Under the pieces are notes generated by a model. The model made no database searches. It was not told the DNA's origin and saw nothing but the letters and a program-made list of their open reading frames with translations. Below are positions 7,467 through 15,853 of a stretch of DNA of 49,761 bases, in pieces (within the stretch, counting starts at the first letter, position 1; each line of letters opens with the position of its first letter). Source of the DNA: Gp6-AA40 sp035764385 (GTDB lineage Bacteria; Acidobacteriota; Vicinamibacteria; Vicinamibacterales; UBA2999); contig DASTZI010000377.1 of assembly GCA_035764385.1 (NCBI GenBank), forward strand, positions 1 to 49,761, written 5' to 3'. A program made the translations under genes and the position numbers.

Positions 7467-8285
7467 ATGTTTCGCCACCGGGTTGCTGTTGTCGTCCTAC
7501 TGATCATCGTCGGGGCGTCGGCTGCCTGGGCCCAGCGATTCCGCGTGATGGAGGGCCCTGGCATGCCCCTCCACATGCCACCGCCGCACTTCAGCGATGG
7601 CGCGTTCACCATCTGCAAGATGATGTACACCAGCAACCGCCGGGAAGCGAACGGCTTCGGCTGGTCGACAGATTATCCATATGCCGGCCTGAACTTGATG
7701 CTCCGGTCGTCGGAGCTCACGAAAACCCGCATCAGCAAGGACACGCACGGCGACGCTCGATACTGGACCGTCCATCTGACTGACGACGCGTTGTTCGACT
7801 GTCCGTTCCTGGTTGGGTCGGACGTTGGAACTATCGGCCTCGCGCCCACCGAAATCAAGCGGCTGCGTGAGTACCTCCTGAAGGGCGGGTTCCTCTGGGT
7901 CGACGATTTCTGGGGGACGCGCGCGTGGGAGCAGTGGGCCGACGCGATGCGTCAGGTTCTGCCCGAGTTCCCGATCTTCGATATCCCCGCGGACCACCCG
8001 ATTCGCTCGACGCTGTTCGACGTATCGCATGTCCCGCAGGTTCCCGGCATCAACTTCTGGCGGGCGAGCGGCGGCGGCACGTCCGAGCGCGGAACGGACA
8101 GTCCACAGGTCGACTTCCGCGGCATCGCCGACAGCCATGGCCGGTTGATGGTGGTGATGACCCACAACAGCGACATCGGTGACTCGATGGAGCGCGAATC
8201 CGAGGACCCGGAATTCTTCGCCGCGTTCTCGCCCCAGGGCTACCAGGTCACCATCAATATGGTCCTCTACGCGCTCACGCACTGA
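7467..8285 (+). CDS. DUF4159 domain secreted protein
   Basis: 272 residues from ATG 7467. A signal peptide ends near residue 22 (SAAWAQ). The remainder matches the DUF4159 family in its FTICKMMYTSNRRE opening, the GGFLWVDDFWGT centre and an end of the QVTINMVLYAL type. The family adopts a class I glutamine amidotransferase-like fold and is common in Acidobacteria and Planctomycetes, without an established reaction. It is the first gene of a tight plus-strand cluster, with one base before the BON gene. Confidence 0.8.
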   Translation: MFRHRVAVVVLLIIVGASAAWAQRFRVMEGPGMPLHMPPPHFSDGAFTICKMMYTSNRREANGFGWSTDYPYAGLNLMLRSSELTKTRISKDTHGDARYWTVHLTDDALFDCPFLVGSDVGTIGLAPTEIKRLREYLLKGGFLWVDDFWGTRAWEQWADAMRQVLPEFPIFDIPADHPIRSTLFDVSHVPQVPGINFWRASGGGTSERGTDSPQVDFRGIADSHGRLMVVMTHNSDIGDSMERESEDPEFFAAFSPQGYQVTINMVLYALTH

Positions 8286-8286
8286 G

Positions 8287-9012
8287 ATGCTCGTCATCCT
8301 GGCGTTCACACTGCTCTTCGCCTTCCCAGTGGACGCCGCGCAATCAACCGCCGCTGCAGCGGACCCGCAACTCAAGGCACGCGTCGAGCAGCGACTCGAA
8401 GATCGGCGGGTCCGCGGCATCAAAGTGTCGGTCGTACGCGACGGAACGATCGCGCTGACGGGTTCAGTCGCCAGCGCCGGCGTGAAGCAGGATCTCATCG
8501 CCGAGGTACTGAAGGTCGAGGGCGTCAAAGAGGTGGTCAGCGAGTTGACGATTGGTCGAGCCGAAAGCGACCAGAAGCTCGGTGAACGGGTGGCCGATCA
8601 GATGCGCCGCTCCACCTACTTCACGGTCTTCGACGAAGTGCAGATCGGCGTCGACAATGGCGTCGTGACGCTGACCGGCTTTGTGACGCAACCGATCAAG
8701 TCCGACGATCTGGCACGGCGCGCGGCGCATGTGGACGGCGTACGGGAATTCGTCAACCGCCTCGAGGTGCTTCCCGCGTCGCTGTCCGACGATCGGCTGC
8801 GCGCGGCCATCGCCAACACGCTGTACCGCGATCCGGCGTTTTCGAACTACGCCTCGCAGGCGGTTCCGCCGGTGCACATCATCGTGCGCAACTCCAGCGT
8901 CCTGCTGACCGGCGTCGTCAACAACGAGGTCGAGCGTCGGCAGGCCGAGAACATCGTCCGCCATATCCCCGGCATCATCGGGGTTCAGAACGCCCTGCGG
9001 GTTGAGCGTTAG
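8287..9012 (+). CDS. Secreted protein with three BON domains
   Basis: 241 residues from ATG 8287, placed one base after the preceding stop. A signal peptide covers about residues 1-18. Three BON repeats follow at about 28-95, 97-165 and 172-240, each with the V-x-DG-x-V/I-x-LTG pattern (GTIALTGSV, GVVTLTGFV, SSVLLTGVV). BON domains bind phospholipid or help maintain the envelope, as in OsmY. The protein is therefore probably periplasmic and protective. Its end overlaps the TTG start of tcuA by 11 bases, which suggests translational coupling even though the functions look unrelated. Confidence 0.85.
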   Translation: MLVILAFTLLFAFPVDAAQSTAAAADPQLKARVEQRLEDRRVRGIKVSVVRDGTIALTGSVASAGVKQDLIAEVLKVEGVKEVVSELTIGRAESDQKLGERVADQMRRSTYFTVFDEVQIGVDNGVVTLTGFVTQPIKSDDLARRAAHVDGVREFVNRLEVLPASLSDDRLRAAIANTLYRDPAFSNYASQAVPPVHIIVRNSSVLLTGVVNNEVERRQAENIVRHIPGIIGVQNALRVER

Positions 9013-10402
9013 ATACGACGTCGCCGTCCTCGGCGGAGGCAACGCGGCGCTGTCCGCGGCGCTCACGGCGGCCGAGCGCGGCGCGCACGTAATCGTCCTC
9101 GAACGCGCACCCAGAGCATTCCGTGGGGGCAACAGCCGTCACACGCGAAATCTCCGGTGCATGCATGCAGCGCCCACCGACGTTCTGACCGACAGCTATC
9201 CGGAAGACGAATTCATGGCGGATCTGCTGCGCGTCACCGGTGGACTCACGGACCACACGCTCGCGTCGATGATGATTCGCGCATCCGCCGACCTGCCACG
9301 ACGCATGAGCCGCTTCGGCGTCCGCTTCCAGCCGTCCCTCCGCGGCACGCTGCATCTCGGTCGAACCAATGCCTTCTTTCTCGGCGGCGGCAAGGCGCTG
9401 ATGAACAGCGCCTACGCGGCGGCGGAACGTCTCGGCGTGCGCATCGTTTATGACGCGGACGTCGTCGGCCTGTGCATACGCGACGGGCGCTTTGAATCCG
9501 CCGAAGTGCAAACGCCTCACGGCACCGAATCGATCGCCGCACGGACGGTCGTCCTGGCCGCGGGCGGCTTCGAGTCGAATCTCGACTGGCTCGCGGAGAT
9601 CTGGGGGGAAGCCGCGGGCAACTTCATCATTCGTGGAACGCCGTACAACACGGGCACGGTGCTCCGGCTGATGCTGGACGCGGGTGCGGAGCCTGTCGGC
9701 GATCCATCGCAATGCCATGCCGTTGCGATCGATGCGCGAGCGCCGAAGTTCGACGGCGGCATCGTGACGCGCCTTGATTCCGTCCCGCTCGGCATCGTCG
9801 TGAACAAGCACGGAGATCGGTTCTACGACGAGGGCGAGGACTACTGGCCGAAGCGATACGCCATCTGGGGCCGTCTTGTCGCGCAGCAGCCGGATCAGAT
9901 TGCGTATTCGATTGTCGACGCGAAGGCTATCGGACGATTCATGCCCTCGGTGTTTCCCCCAATCGTGGCGGGCTCGATCCGCGAACTCGGCTCGGCGCTC
10001 GGCATATCAGCGGGAACACTCGCCGCAACGATCGAGCGGTTCAACGCCGCCGTGCGTCCGGGCACATTCGACCACCACACGCTTGACGACTGCCGCACGG
10101 AGGGCCTCGTCCCGAACAAGACACACTGGGCGCAACGCCTCGATACGCCGCCGTTTCATGCGTATCCGCTGAGGCCGGGCATCACGTTTACCTATCTGGG
10201 CGTGAAGGTAGACGAGCACGCGCGCGTCGTCATGAAGGGTGGCCTCGCCGACAACATCTTTGCGGCCGGCGAAATCATGGCGGGCAACATCCTCGGCCGA
10301 GGGTATGTCGCCGGCGTGGGGATGACGATCGGGACGGTGTTCGGCGAGATCGCTGGACGCGAAAGCAGCGACGCGGCGGGTAGACAGACCAGCCATGCCT
10401 GA
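9002..10402 (+). CDS. tcuA: FAD-dependent tricarballylate dehydrogenase-like protein TcuA
   Basis: 466 residues. An N-terminal dinucleotide-binding motif (GGGNAALSAALTAAERGA, then IVLE) binds FAD. The remaining sequence follows the fumarate reductase/succinate dehydrogenase flavoprotein fold, with RGGNSRHTRNLR, VLAAGGFESN and a C-terminal GEIMAGNILGRGY motif typical of TcuA. In Salmonella, TcuA oxidises tricarballylate to cis-aconitate and passes electrons to TcuB. The start is TTG at 9002, inside the BON gene; no better start is visible. It overlaps tcuB by 8 bases. The substrate is inferred from the TcuA/TcuB pair and could be another tricarboxylate. Confidence 0.88.
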   Translation: MSVRYDVAVLGGGNAALSAALTAAERGAHVIVLERAPRAFRGGNSRHTRNLRCMHAAPTDVLTDSYPEDEFMADLLRVTGGLTDHTLASMMIRASADLPRRMSRFGVRFQPSLRGTLHLGRTNAFFLGGGKALMNSAYAAAERLGVRIVYDADVVGLCIRDGRFESAEVQTPHGTESIAARTVVLAAGGFESNLDWLAEIWGEAAGNFIIRGTPYNTGTVLRLMLDAGAEPVGDPSQCHAVAIDARAPKFDGGIVTRLDSVPLGIVVNKHGDRFYDEGEDYWPKRYAIWGRLVAQQPDQIAYSIVDAKAIGRFMPSVFPPIVAGSIRELGSALGISAGTLAATIERFNAAVRPGTFDHHTLDDCRTEGLVPNKTHWAQRLDTPPFHAYPLRPGITFTYLGVKVDEHARVVMKGGLADNIFAAGEIMAGNILGRGYVAGVGMTIGTVFGEIAGRESSDAAGRQTSHA

Positions 10403-11513
10403 CATGCTCACGGAGGTGATGCGCAAGGCGGGGCACGAGATGGTCGTGTGCAACGCGTGCCGTTATTGCGAGGCGTACTGCCCGGTGTTTCAGGCAATGG
10501 AGCAGCGAGTGACGTTCCAGCCCGCAGATCTCACCTACCTCGCGAACCTCTGTCACAACTGTGGCGAATGCCTGTATGCCTGTCAATATGCGCCGCCGCA
10601 TGAGTTCAACATCGACGTGCCGCGGACGTTGTCCGGCGTGCGCGTCGAGTCGTACGAGTCATTCGCGTGGCCGTCCTTTGCAGCGGTCGCCTTTCGCCGG
10701 CCGTGGGTGGCAACACTCGTGGCGATCGCAACGGGCGCCTTGATATGTGCACCTATAGCGCGAACCTTCTCCAGAGCGGCGCGGACCTTCCAGGTCCGCG
10801 AAGCCGATTTCTACAGAGTCATCCCGCATGATGTGATGGTGATGCTCTTCGGGGTTGTAAGCCTCTTCGTTGTTGCCGCAATTGCTATAGGGCACCGCCG
10901 ATTTGCCACGATCGCGGACCTGAAAGGTCCGCGCCGCTCAAAAGATGTGACCTCACCACCAAGACAAGACACCTCACCACGCCGAAGCGCGACGATCGAT
11001 GTGCTCACCTTGAAGCACCTCCACGCGACTGGCGAGGATTGTGTCGACGCCGAGGAGCAGCGCCGGCCGTGGCGGCGATGGCTGCATCACTGCACCTTCT
11101 ACGGGTTCGCGCTCTGTTTCGCGTCGACGACCGTCGCGGCGATCTATCACGCGTTCGGGTGGATCGCGCCATACGCCTATACGAGTGCGCCCGTCGTGCT
11201 CGGAACGGTCGGCGGTCTCGGACTGGTGATTGGACCGGCAGGTCTGCTCATGCTCGACCGGCGGCGCGATCCAGCGCTGACGCACGCTTCCGAACGGGCA
11301 CTCGGCCTCGCGTTCCTGACGATGCTGTTGTTGACGAGTGTGACGGGCCTGCTGCTGCTTGCACTGCGCGAGCGTCCATACATGCCGACGCTGCTCGTCC
11401 TTCATCTCTCGATTGTGTTGGCGCTCTTCATCACCTTCCCGTACGGCAAGTTCGTGCACGGGATCTACAGAGGAGCCGCGCTGCTGAAGTTCCGGCGGGA
11501 GGAATCGGTGTAG
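10395..11513 (+). CDS. tcuB: TcuB-like iron-sulfur/heme membrane electron-transfer protein
   Basis: 372 residues. Two 4Fe-4S clusters are shown by Cys19, Cys22, Cys25 and Cys29, and by Cys53, Cys56, Cys59 and Cys63. About six hydrophobic membrane segments follow, the first near 95-115 and the last near 345-365. In the Tcu system TcuB reoxidises the FAD of TcuA and delivers electrons to the membrane. The region between membrane segments (about 125-200) is longer and more charged than expected. Parts of it are encoded by two palindromes (10781-10799 and 10914-10932), suggesting in-frame repeat insertions in a cytoplasmic loop. Confidence 0.88.
   Translation: MPDMLTEVMRKAGHEMVVCNACRYCEAYCPVFQAMEQRVTFQPADLTYLANLCHNCGECLYACQYAPPHEFNIDVPRTLSGVRVESYESFAWPSFAAVAFRRPWVATLVAIATGALICAPIARTFSRAARTFQVREADFYRVIPHDVMVMLFGVVSLFVVAAIAIGHRRFATIADLKGPRRSKDVTSPPRQDTSPRRSATIDVLTLKHLHATGEDCVDAEEQRRPWRRWLHHCTFYGFALCFASTTVAAIYHAFGWIAPYAYTSAPVVLGTVGGLGLVIGPAGLLMLDRRRDPALTHASERALGLAFLTMLLLTSVTGLLLLALRERPYMPTLLVLHLSIVLALFITFPYGKFVHGIYRGAALLKFRREESV
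10781..10799. repeat. Palindrome GCGGACCT-TCC-AGGTCCGC inside tcuB
   Basis: Perfect 8-base arms around a 3-base centre, translated in frame within tcuB. The same arms recur at 10914-10932 and 30084-30103. Confidence 0.7.
10914..10932. repeat. Palindrome GCGGACCT-GAA-AGGTCCGC inside tcuB
   Basis: Second copy of the GCGGACCT/AGGTCCGC palindrome within 140 bases in the same gene. The flank GCGCCGCTC is the reverse complement of the GAGCGGCGC flank of the first copy, so the two are inverted relative to each other. Confidence 0.7.
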
Positions 11514-11569
11514 CGCCTCAGGTCCGCCTGAAGGCGAACCCCACCGCGGCGTGCCTGTAGAATCTGCCG

Positions 11570-12943
11570 ATGCCCGAAACCGTTCACGCCGCACTGCGTC
11601 TGGATCGACTGTCGGTCTCGGCCTTTCATCGACGAACGGCGGTGCTCCTCGCCTACGTGTTTTTCTTCGAGCTGGGCGATCTGAACAGCTTTGCGTATGC
11701 GGCACCTGCGCTCCGCCAGCAGTGGCAGCTCTCGATTGCCACCATCGCGACGATCACGTCGGCATCGTTTGTCGGCATGTTCATCGGCGCGATGAGCGCC
11801 GGCTTCATCTCCGATCACCTTGGCCGCAAACGCGCGCTGCTGCTGACGACCGTCTGGTATTCGTCGATGTCGCTGCTCAACGCGGTCGCCTGGAGCGTGC
11901 CGAGCCTGTTCACGGCGCGTCTGCTGACCGGCGTCGGCCTTTCGGGCATGACGGTCGTGGCAATGACCTACATCGGCGAGATGTTCCCCTCGCGCGTCCG
12001 CGGCGCCTTTCAGGCGCGCATCCTGATGCTCGGCCTCATTGGCATTCCCGCAACGGCTTATGTGGCCCGTTTCGCCGTGCCGCACGCGGACTGGGGCTGG
12101 CGCGTGATTTTCATCTGGGGTGCGCTGGCGATCTTCTTTCCGTTGTTCGCACGTCGACTCGAGGAGTCACCGCGATGGCTGGAACGGCGCGGACGTTTCG
12201 ACGAAGCGGAGCAGGTGCTCGGGCGCATCGAGCGCGAAACCAATAAAGGGCTGGCGCGTCCGGAGAATCTGGTGGGTCTGAGAGCCCCCCTGCCGCGCGA
12301 CTCGTCCGACGACACACGTAGGCCGGGTTCCTTCGCCGGCGAACAGAGCATCGGGATCAAAGGCCTGATTCACTCCGGCGCCGGCGGACGAGCGCTCCTC
12401 CTCATCGGCGTGTGGTTCTGTCAGACCCTTGGCTTTTATGGGTTCAACGCGTGGGTGCCGACGCTCCTCGCCGAGCAGGGCTTCTCGATCATGCGCACCC
12501 TCGAGCAGTCGTCAGCGATCTCCATCGGCGCGGTGCCGGGCGCGTGGATCGCATCGTTGATCGCGGATCGGTGGGAGCGAAAGTACCTCATTGCGCTGGT
12601 CGCCGTGCTCGTCGGCACCTTCGGAATGATCTACGGCCTCAGCTTCAATACCTGGGTCATTGTCATCTTTGGCTTTCTCGTGGCCATGAGCCAGCAGGTG
12701 TTCGCGCCCATGTTGTACGCCTACACTGCGGAATGTTTTCCGACGAACGCCCGCAACACGGGCGCGGGACTGTCGTACGGCATCGGACGGCTCGGCAATG
12801 CCGTCGGCCCGCTCATCGTCGCGTTCCTCTTCACGACCTACGGGTACAGAAGCGTCTTCGCCTACATCGCCGTGTGTTGGGTATTGGTCGCGATGTTGAT
12901 CCTGACGTTCGGACCGCGCATGAACGCGCGGACCCTCGCCTAA
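11570..12943 (+). CDS. MFS transporter, probable tricarboxylate/aromatic acid permease
   Basis: 457 residues with about twelve membrane segments. The MFS signature between helices 2 and 3 is clear (GFISDHLGRKRALL), as is the ESPRWLERRGRFDEAEQVL stretch typical of the sugar/organic-acid:H+ symporter branch at the central loop. It begins 56 bases after tcuB. In Salmonella tcuABC the third gene is also an MFS importer, so the gene probably imports the substrate of TcuA, although its sequence type is general and I do not name it tcuC. The central loop (about residues 220-265) is long. Confidence 0.85.
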   Translation: MPETVHAALRLDRLSVSAFHRRTAVLLAYVFFFELGDLNSFAYAAPALRQQWQLSIATIATITSASFVGMFIGAMSAGFISDHLGRKRALLLTTVWYSSMSLLNAVAWSVPSLFTARLLTGVGLSGMTVVAMTYIGEMFPSRVRGAFQARILMLGLIGIPATAYVARFAVPHADWGWRVIFIWGALAIFFPLFARRLEESPRWLERRGRFDEAEQVLGRIERETNKGLARPENLVGLRAPLPRDSSDDTRRPGSFAGEQSIGIKGLIHSGAGGRALLLIGVWFCQTLGFYGFNAWVPTLLAEQGFSIMRTLEQSSAISIGAVPGAWIASLIADRWERKYLIALVAVLVGTFGMIYGLSFNTWVIVIFGFLVAMSQQVFAPMLYAYTAECFPTNARNTGAGLSYGIGRLGNAVGPLIVAFLFTTYGYRSVFAYIAVCWVLVAMLILTFGPRMNARTLA

Positions 12944-12947
12944 CGAG

Positions 12948-14378
12948 TCAAAACACGCTGGCGGCCGGCGATATCAGGAGATACCGGCCCACCTGCTTGC
13001 GGTGCGCGTTTGCAAGTTGAGGCAGACGGGCCAGGCGGGCGTCCGCGAGATCAGCGGGCAGCGCCAGCACCGCGTCCTTCGGGAACGGCTGCATGGTGGC
13101 AAGTTCGGCGCCGAGGAAGCTCTCGATCTGATCGCGGTGCATGCGGGCGCGAACGTCGGGGCGCAGGTAGTACACGAACGAGACCCGATATTCCATGACG
13201 AACAGGCGGCTCGGCAACTGCCCTGCATTGTTGAAATATTCGGTCAGGTCGATCGCTGAGTGCGAACGTGCCAACGACGAGCCTGCCGTGATGAGTGCGG
13301 TCACGTACACGACGGCCATCGCAATCGCGACCGGTCGCCACTGGCGAGCCGCCGCGTCCGATCGCGCCGCGACGATCGCGATCGCCGGTATCACCGGAAG
13401 AGCGTAGGTTACGGCCTTCGCATTCGAGAGGCTGAGCAACACGACGCTTGCCGCCGGCCAGATCCACAAGAACGTCCCGGGAGCGTCCGCGAGGAGCCGC
13501 CGTCGCACGTACAGGATCCAGGGCAGCCCGCCGGCGACAATGACCGGAACGTAGTACCACCACGGCTGGCCTCCGTGGCGCTGCGTTTCCGTCGTGAATC
13601 CGAGCAGGTGACGGTTCAGGAAGTAGTACTGCAGATAGCCGGGCTCGCGGGCGTTCATCGCGAGATACCACGGCAACGCCACGAGCGCGGCCACGACGAC
13701 CGTGAGCATTCCAATCAGGACGAGTCGACGCGTCAGGGTTCGGCTCACAAGCAGGTAGACGGCAAAGCCAACGCCGACGATCGCGATCCCTTCGAGCCCC
13801 TTCGTCAGAATCGACAGCCCGAGCGCACAACCAGCAAGGATTGGATTTCGGATCCTCGATCCCGGATCCCGACTTCTCCACAACAACCCGAGCGCCACGT
13901 TCGTGAGCGGCACGAGCGCGATGTCGTGAACGGGTGCCTGCGCAAGCACGAACGGAAGCACCATCGTCGTGTAGCACGCGGCGGCGAACCAGCCGATCGG
14001 CGGCCGTGCCGCTTCCACACGCTGAGGGTCGAACTGAGCAACCCGCCTCGCATCGGCAAACAGAACGCGCGCGAGCCAACCCGTCGTGGCGATGCCGAGC
14101 AGCGCGAACACCATTCCGGGTAACCGCGCGGCAGCGGTACTCATGCCGAACACGCGCATCGACGCCGCCTGCGCCCAGAAGAAAAGAATGGGCTTGTCGA
14201 AAAAGGCGCGTCCGACGAAACGCGGAACGATGAAGTCGCCCCGTTCGACCATCTCCTGCGAGATCGCCGCGTGGAGGCCTTCGTCTGGATCGGTGAGGGG
14301 AGCGTTGAGCAGGAGTGGTCCTAGATAGAGGACCACGGCGACGCCGATAACGGCCAAACTCCAACTCCCAACTCCCAA
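12948..14378 (-). CDS. Membrane glycosyltransferase, GT39/ArnT-like
   Basis: 476 residues with about ten or more membrane segments. The first periplasmic loop carries the acidic DPDEGLHA motif, as in ArnT/PMT-family enzymes, which move sugars from polyprenyl-phosphate donors to lipid A or proteins outside the membrane. The annotated TTG start at 14378 lies inside a GGGAGTT array and gives an odd VGSWSL leader. A second TTG at 14357, just before AVIGVAVVLYL, is equally likely. Residues about 169-181 (RSRDPGSRIRNPI) are encoded by a GATCC-type array in an inter-helix loop. The acceptor is unknown. Confidence 0.82.
   Translation of the reverse strand: MGVGSWSLAVIGVAVVLYLGPLLLNAPLTDPDEGLHAAISQEMVERGDFIVPRFVGRAFFDKPILFFWAQAASMRVFGMSTAAARLPGMVFALLGIATTGWLARVLFADARRVAQFDPQRVEAARPPIGWFAAACYTTMVLPFVLAQAPVHDIALVPLTNVALGLLWRSRDPGSRIRNPILAGCALGLSILTKGLEGIAIVGVGFAVYLLVSRTLTRRLVLIGMLTVVVAALVALPWYLAMNAREPGYLQYYFLNRHLLGFTTETQRHGGQPWWYYVPVIVAGGLPWILYVRRRLLADAPGTFLWIWPAASVVLLSLSNAKAVTYALPVIPAIAIVAARSDAAARQWRPVAIAMAVVYVTALITAGSSLARSHSAIDLTEYFNNAGQLPSRLFVMEYRVSFVYYLRPDVRARMHRDQIESFLGAELATMQPFPKDAVLALPADLADARLARLPQLANAHRKQVGRYLLISPAASVF
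13838..13872. repeat. GGATCC-type short array inside the GT39 gene
   Basis: Imperfect units (GGATTTC, GGATCCTC, GATCCCG, GATCCCG) encode an Arg/Asp/Gly-rich loop in frame. It is the same unit family as 3074-3127. Confidence 0.6.
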
Positions 14379-14430
14379 GGTCGGCCGAGCGACGTCTTGG
14401 GAGTTGGAAGTTGGGTCTTGGACGTTGGAG
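14354..14430. repeat. Inverted GGGAGTT heptamer arrays forming a hairpin
   Basis: The left arm (14354-14380) is made of ACTCCCA-type units. The right arm (14396-14430) has the inverse TTGGGAG-type units. The 15-base loop contains TCGGCCGA. The arms pair over about 25 bases with a few mismatches. The hairpin fills the space between the NHL-protein stop and the GT39 start, and overlaps the annotated GT39 start codon. Confidence 0.75.
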
Positions 14431-14437
14431 CGATGAG

Positions 14438-15733
14438 CTATTTCCAGGCGACCCGCAGCGGCTTGCCGATCAGGTAATTCGGGTTCACACCCTGACGCGG
14501 ACGGAACTTCTGCGCGCCGCCCTTGTCAACTTCAGAGACATAGAAGTTGCCATCCATATCCGTGCTGAAGTCGTGAACGCCCCAGAACCCGCCCGGGAAA
14601 TCGCCCCATGTTCCCCACGCATAGAGGAAGTGGCCGTCGAGATCGTACTTGAGCATCTTGCTCGTGCCGCGATCGAACGCCCACAGCGCGCCGTCGAAGA
14701 GGTGAATCAAGTGGACGTCAGATGGAGCTTCGCCAAACTTCCACTGGTCGAGGAACTTTCCGTCCTTGTCGAACACCTGCACGCGGTGATTGCCGCGATC
14801 GTTGACGAAGATACGCTGCGTCTTCGGATCCACGGCGACGCCGTGCACGTTGTTGAAGTAGGCCGGCCGCTCGTCGTTGTTGTTCTGACCCTTCTGCCCC
14901 CACTGCGCGAGCATCTTGCCGTTTTTGTCGAACTTCACGACGCGCGTGCCGTTATAGCCGTCGGCGACGACCCAGTCGCCGTTCGGGAAGAAGTCGACGT
15001 AGGTCGGACGATTGAAATGCTTGTCATCGGCGCCCGGCACGCCGAACGTACCGTAGCGCGCCAGCATCGTCTTGCCGTCGTTGCTGAACTTCCAGATCGA
15101 GTGCTTGTGATCGTCGACGAACCAGACGGCCTTGTCCGGATCGTACGGGTTGATCACGATCGAGTGCGGACGCTGCATCTCCGCATCCCACTTCATGAAG
15201 TTCGCGGCTTCGGGAAGCAGGTTGCCCTGGCCGTCGAACAGGAGGATGTTGTGCTCCCAGCGCGCGTCGACGCCGAGCTTGTTGCCCGCGCGCTCCCACG
15301 CCTGCCATCCCTCTTCAGCAAGCTGGCCCGTGCCGCCGTTGCCCGGAGGGCTCGAGCTGGTCGTGTCGCGCCACGGCAGGCGCCCGATGGGGAAGAAGAC
15401 GCTCGGCCCCATGTCGCTCAGCTTCTTCGTCATCGGCCGCTTGATGTTCGGCAGCTCGCCGTGTTCGACCGCCCAGATGCGATTGGGATTTTCCGCAAAC
15501 ACGCTCGACCCGGCGCCGAAGGTCCACTGCTCGTGGCCCGGGATCGACGCGAGATCCTTTGGCCATCCTTGGACGACCTCATATCCGCCGAACACGTCCT
15601 GGCCGCCCTTCTGATTCGGGATCGCCGAGATCGACGTGAGATGCCCCTGGGCCGTGACCCAGGTGCTGTTGAACATGTATCCCGCCGTCAGACAGATCAG
15701 GCCGGTCAGTACAATCGGTACGCGATTACGCAT
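14438..15733 (-). CDS. Secreted NHL-repeat six-bladed beta-propeller protein
   Basis: 431 residues. An N-terminal hydrophobic segment (about 7-28) acts as a signal or anchor. From residue 180 onward NHL-type blades repeat (RPHSIVINP, RPTYVDFFPNGDWVVADG, NNVHGVAVDPKTQRIFVND, HRVQVFDKDGKFLDQW). The layout resembles peptidyl-alpha-hydroxyglycine amidating-lyase-like propellers, which can act as secreted lyases or binding proteins. I cannot identify catalytic residues with confidence. A GGAGAG ribosome-binding site precedes ATG 15733. The protein is likely periplasmic. Confidence 0.8.
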   Translation of the reverse strand: MRNRVPIVLTGLICLTAGYMFNSTWVTAQGHLTSISAIPNQKGGQDVFGGYEVVQGWPKDLASIPGHEQWTFGAGSSVFAENPNRIWAVEHGELPNIKRPMTKKLSDMGPSVFFPIGRLPWRDTTSSSPPGNGGTGQLAEEGWQAWERAGNKLGVDARWEHNILLFDGQGNLLPEAANFMKWDAEMQRPHSIVINPYDPDKAVWFVDDHKHSIWKFSNDGKTMLARYGTFGVPGADDKHFNRPTYVDFFPNGDWVVADGYNGTRVVKFDKNGKMLAQWGQKGQNNNDERPAYFNNVHGVAVDPKTQRIFVNDRGNHRVQVFDKDGKFLDQWKFGEAPSDVHLIHLFDGALWAFDRGTSKMLKYDLDGHFLYAWGTWGDFPGGFWGVHDFSTDMDGNFYVSEVDKGGAQKFRPRQGVNPNYLIGKPLRVAWK

Positions 15734-15853
15734 CTTTCACTCTCCAAAATGGTTGGCGCAGGGATTATAGCCGTGAGCGGCGGGTCCGCTGCGGCCGCAT
15801 CTCCAACCGCAGCGGCACCCCTGCCCACGTACGTGGCCAGGGTCCGGACCCGG

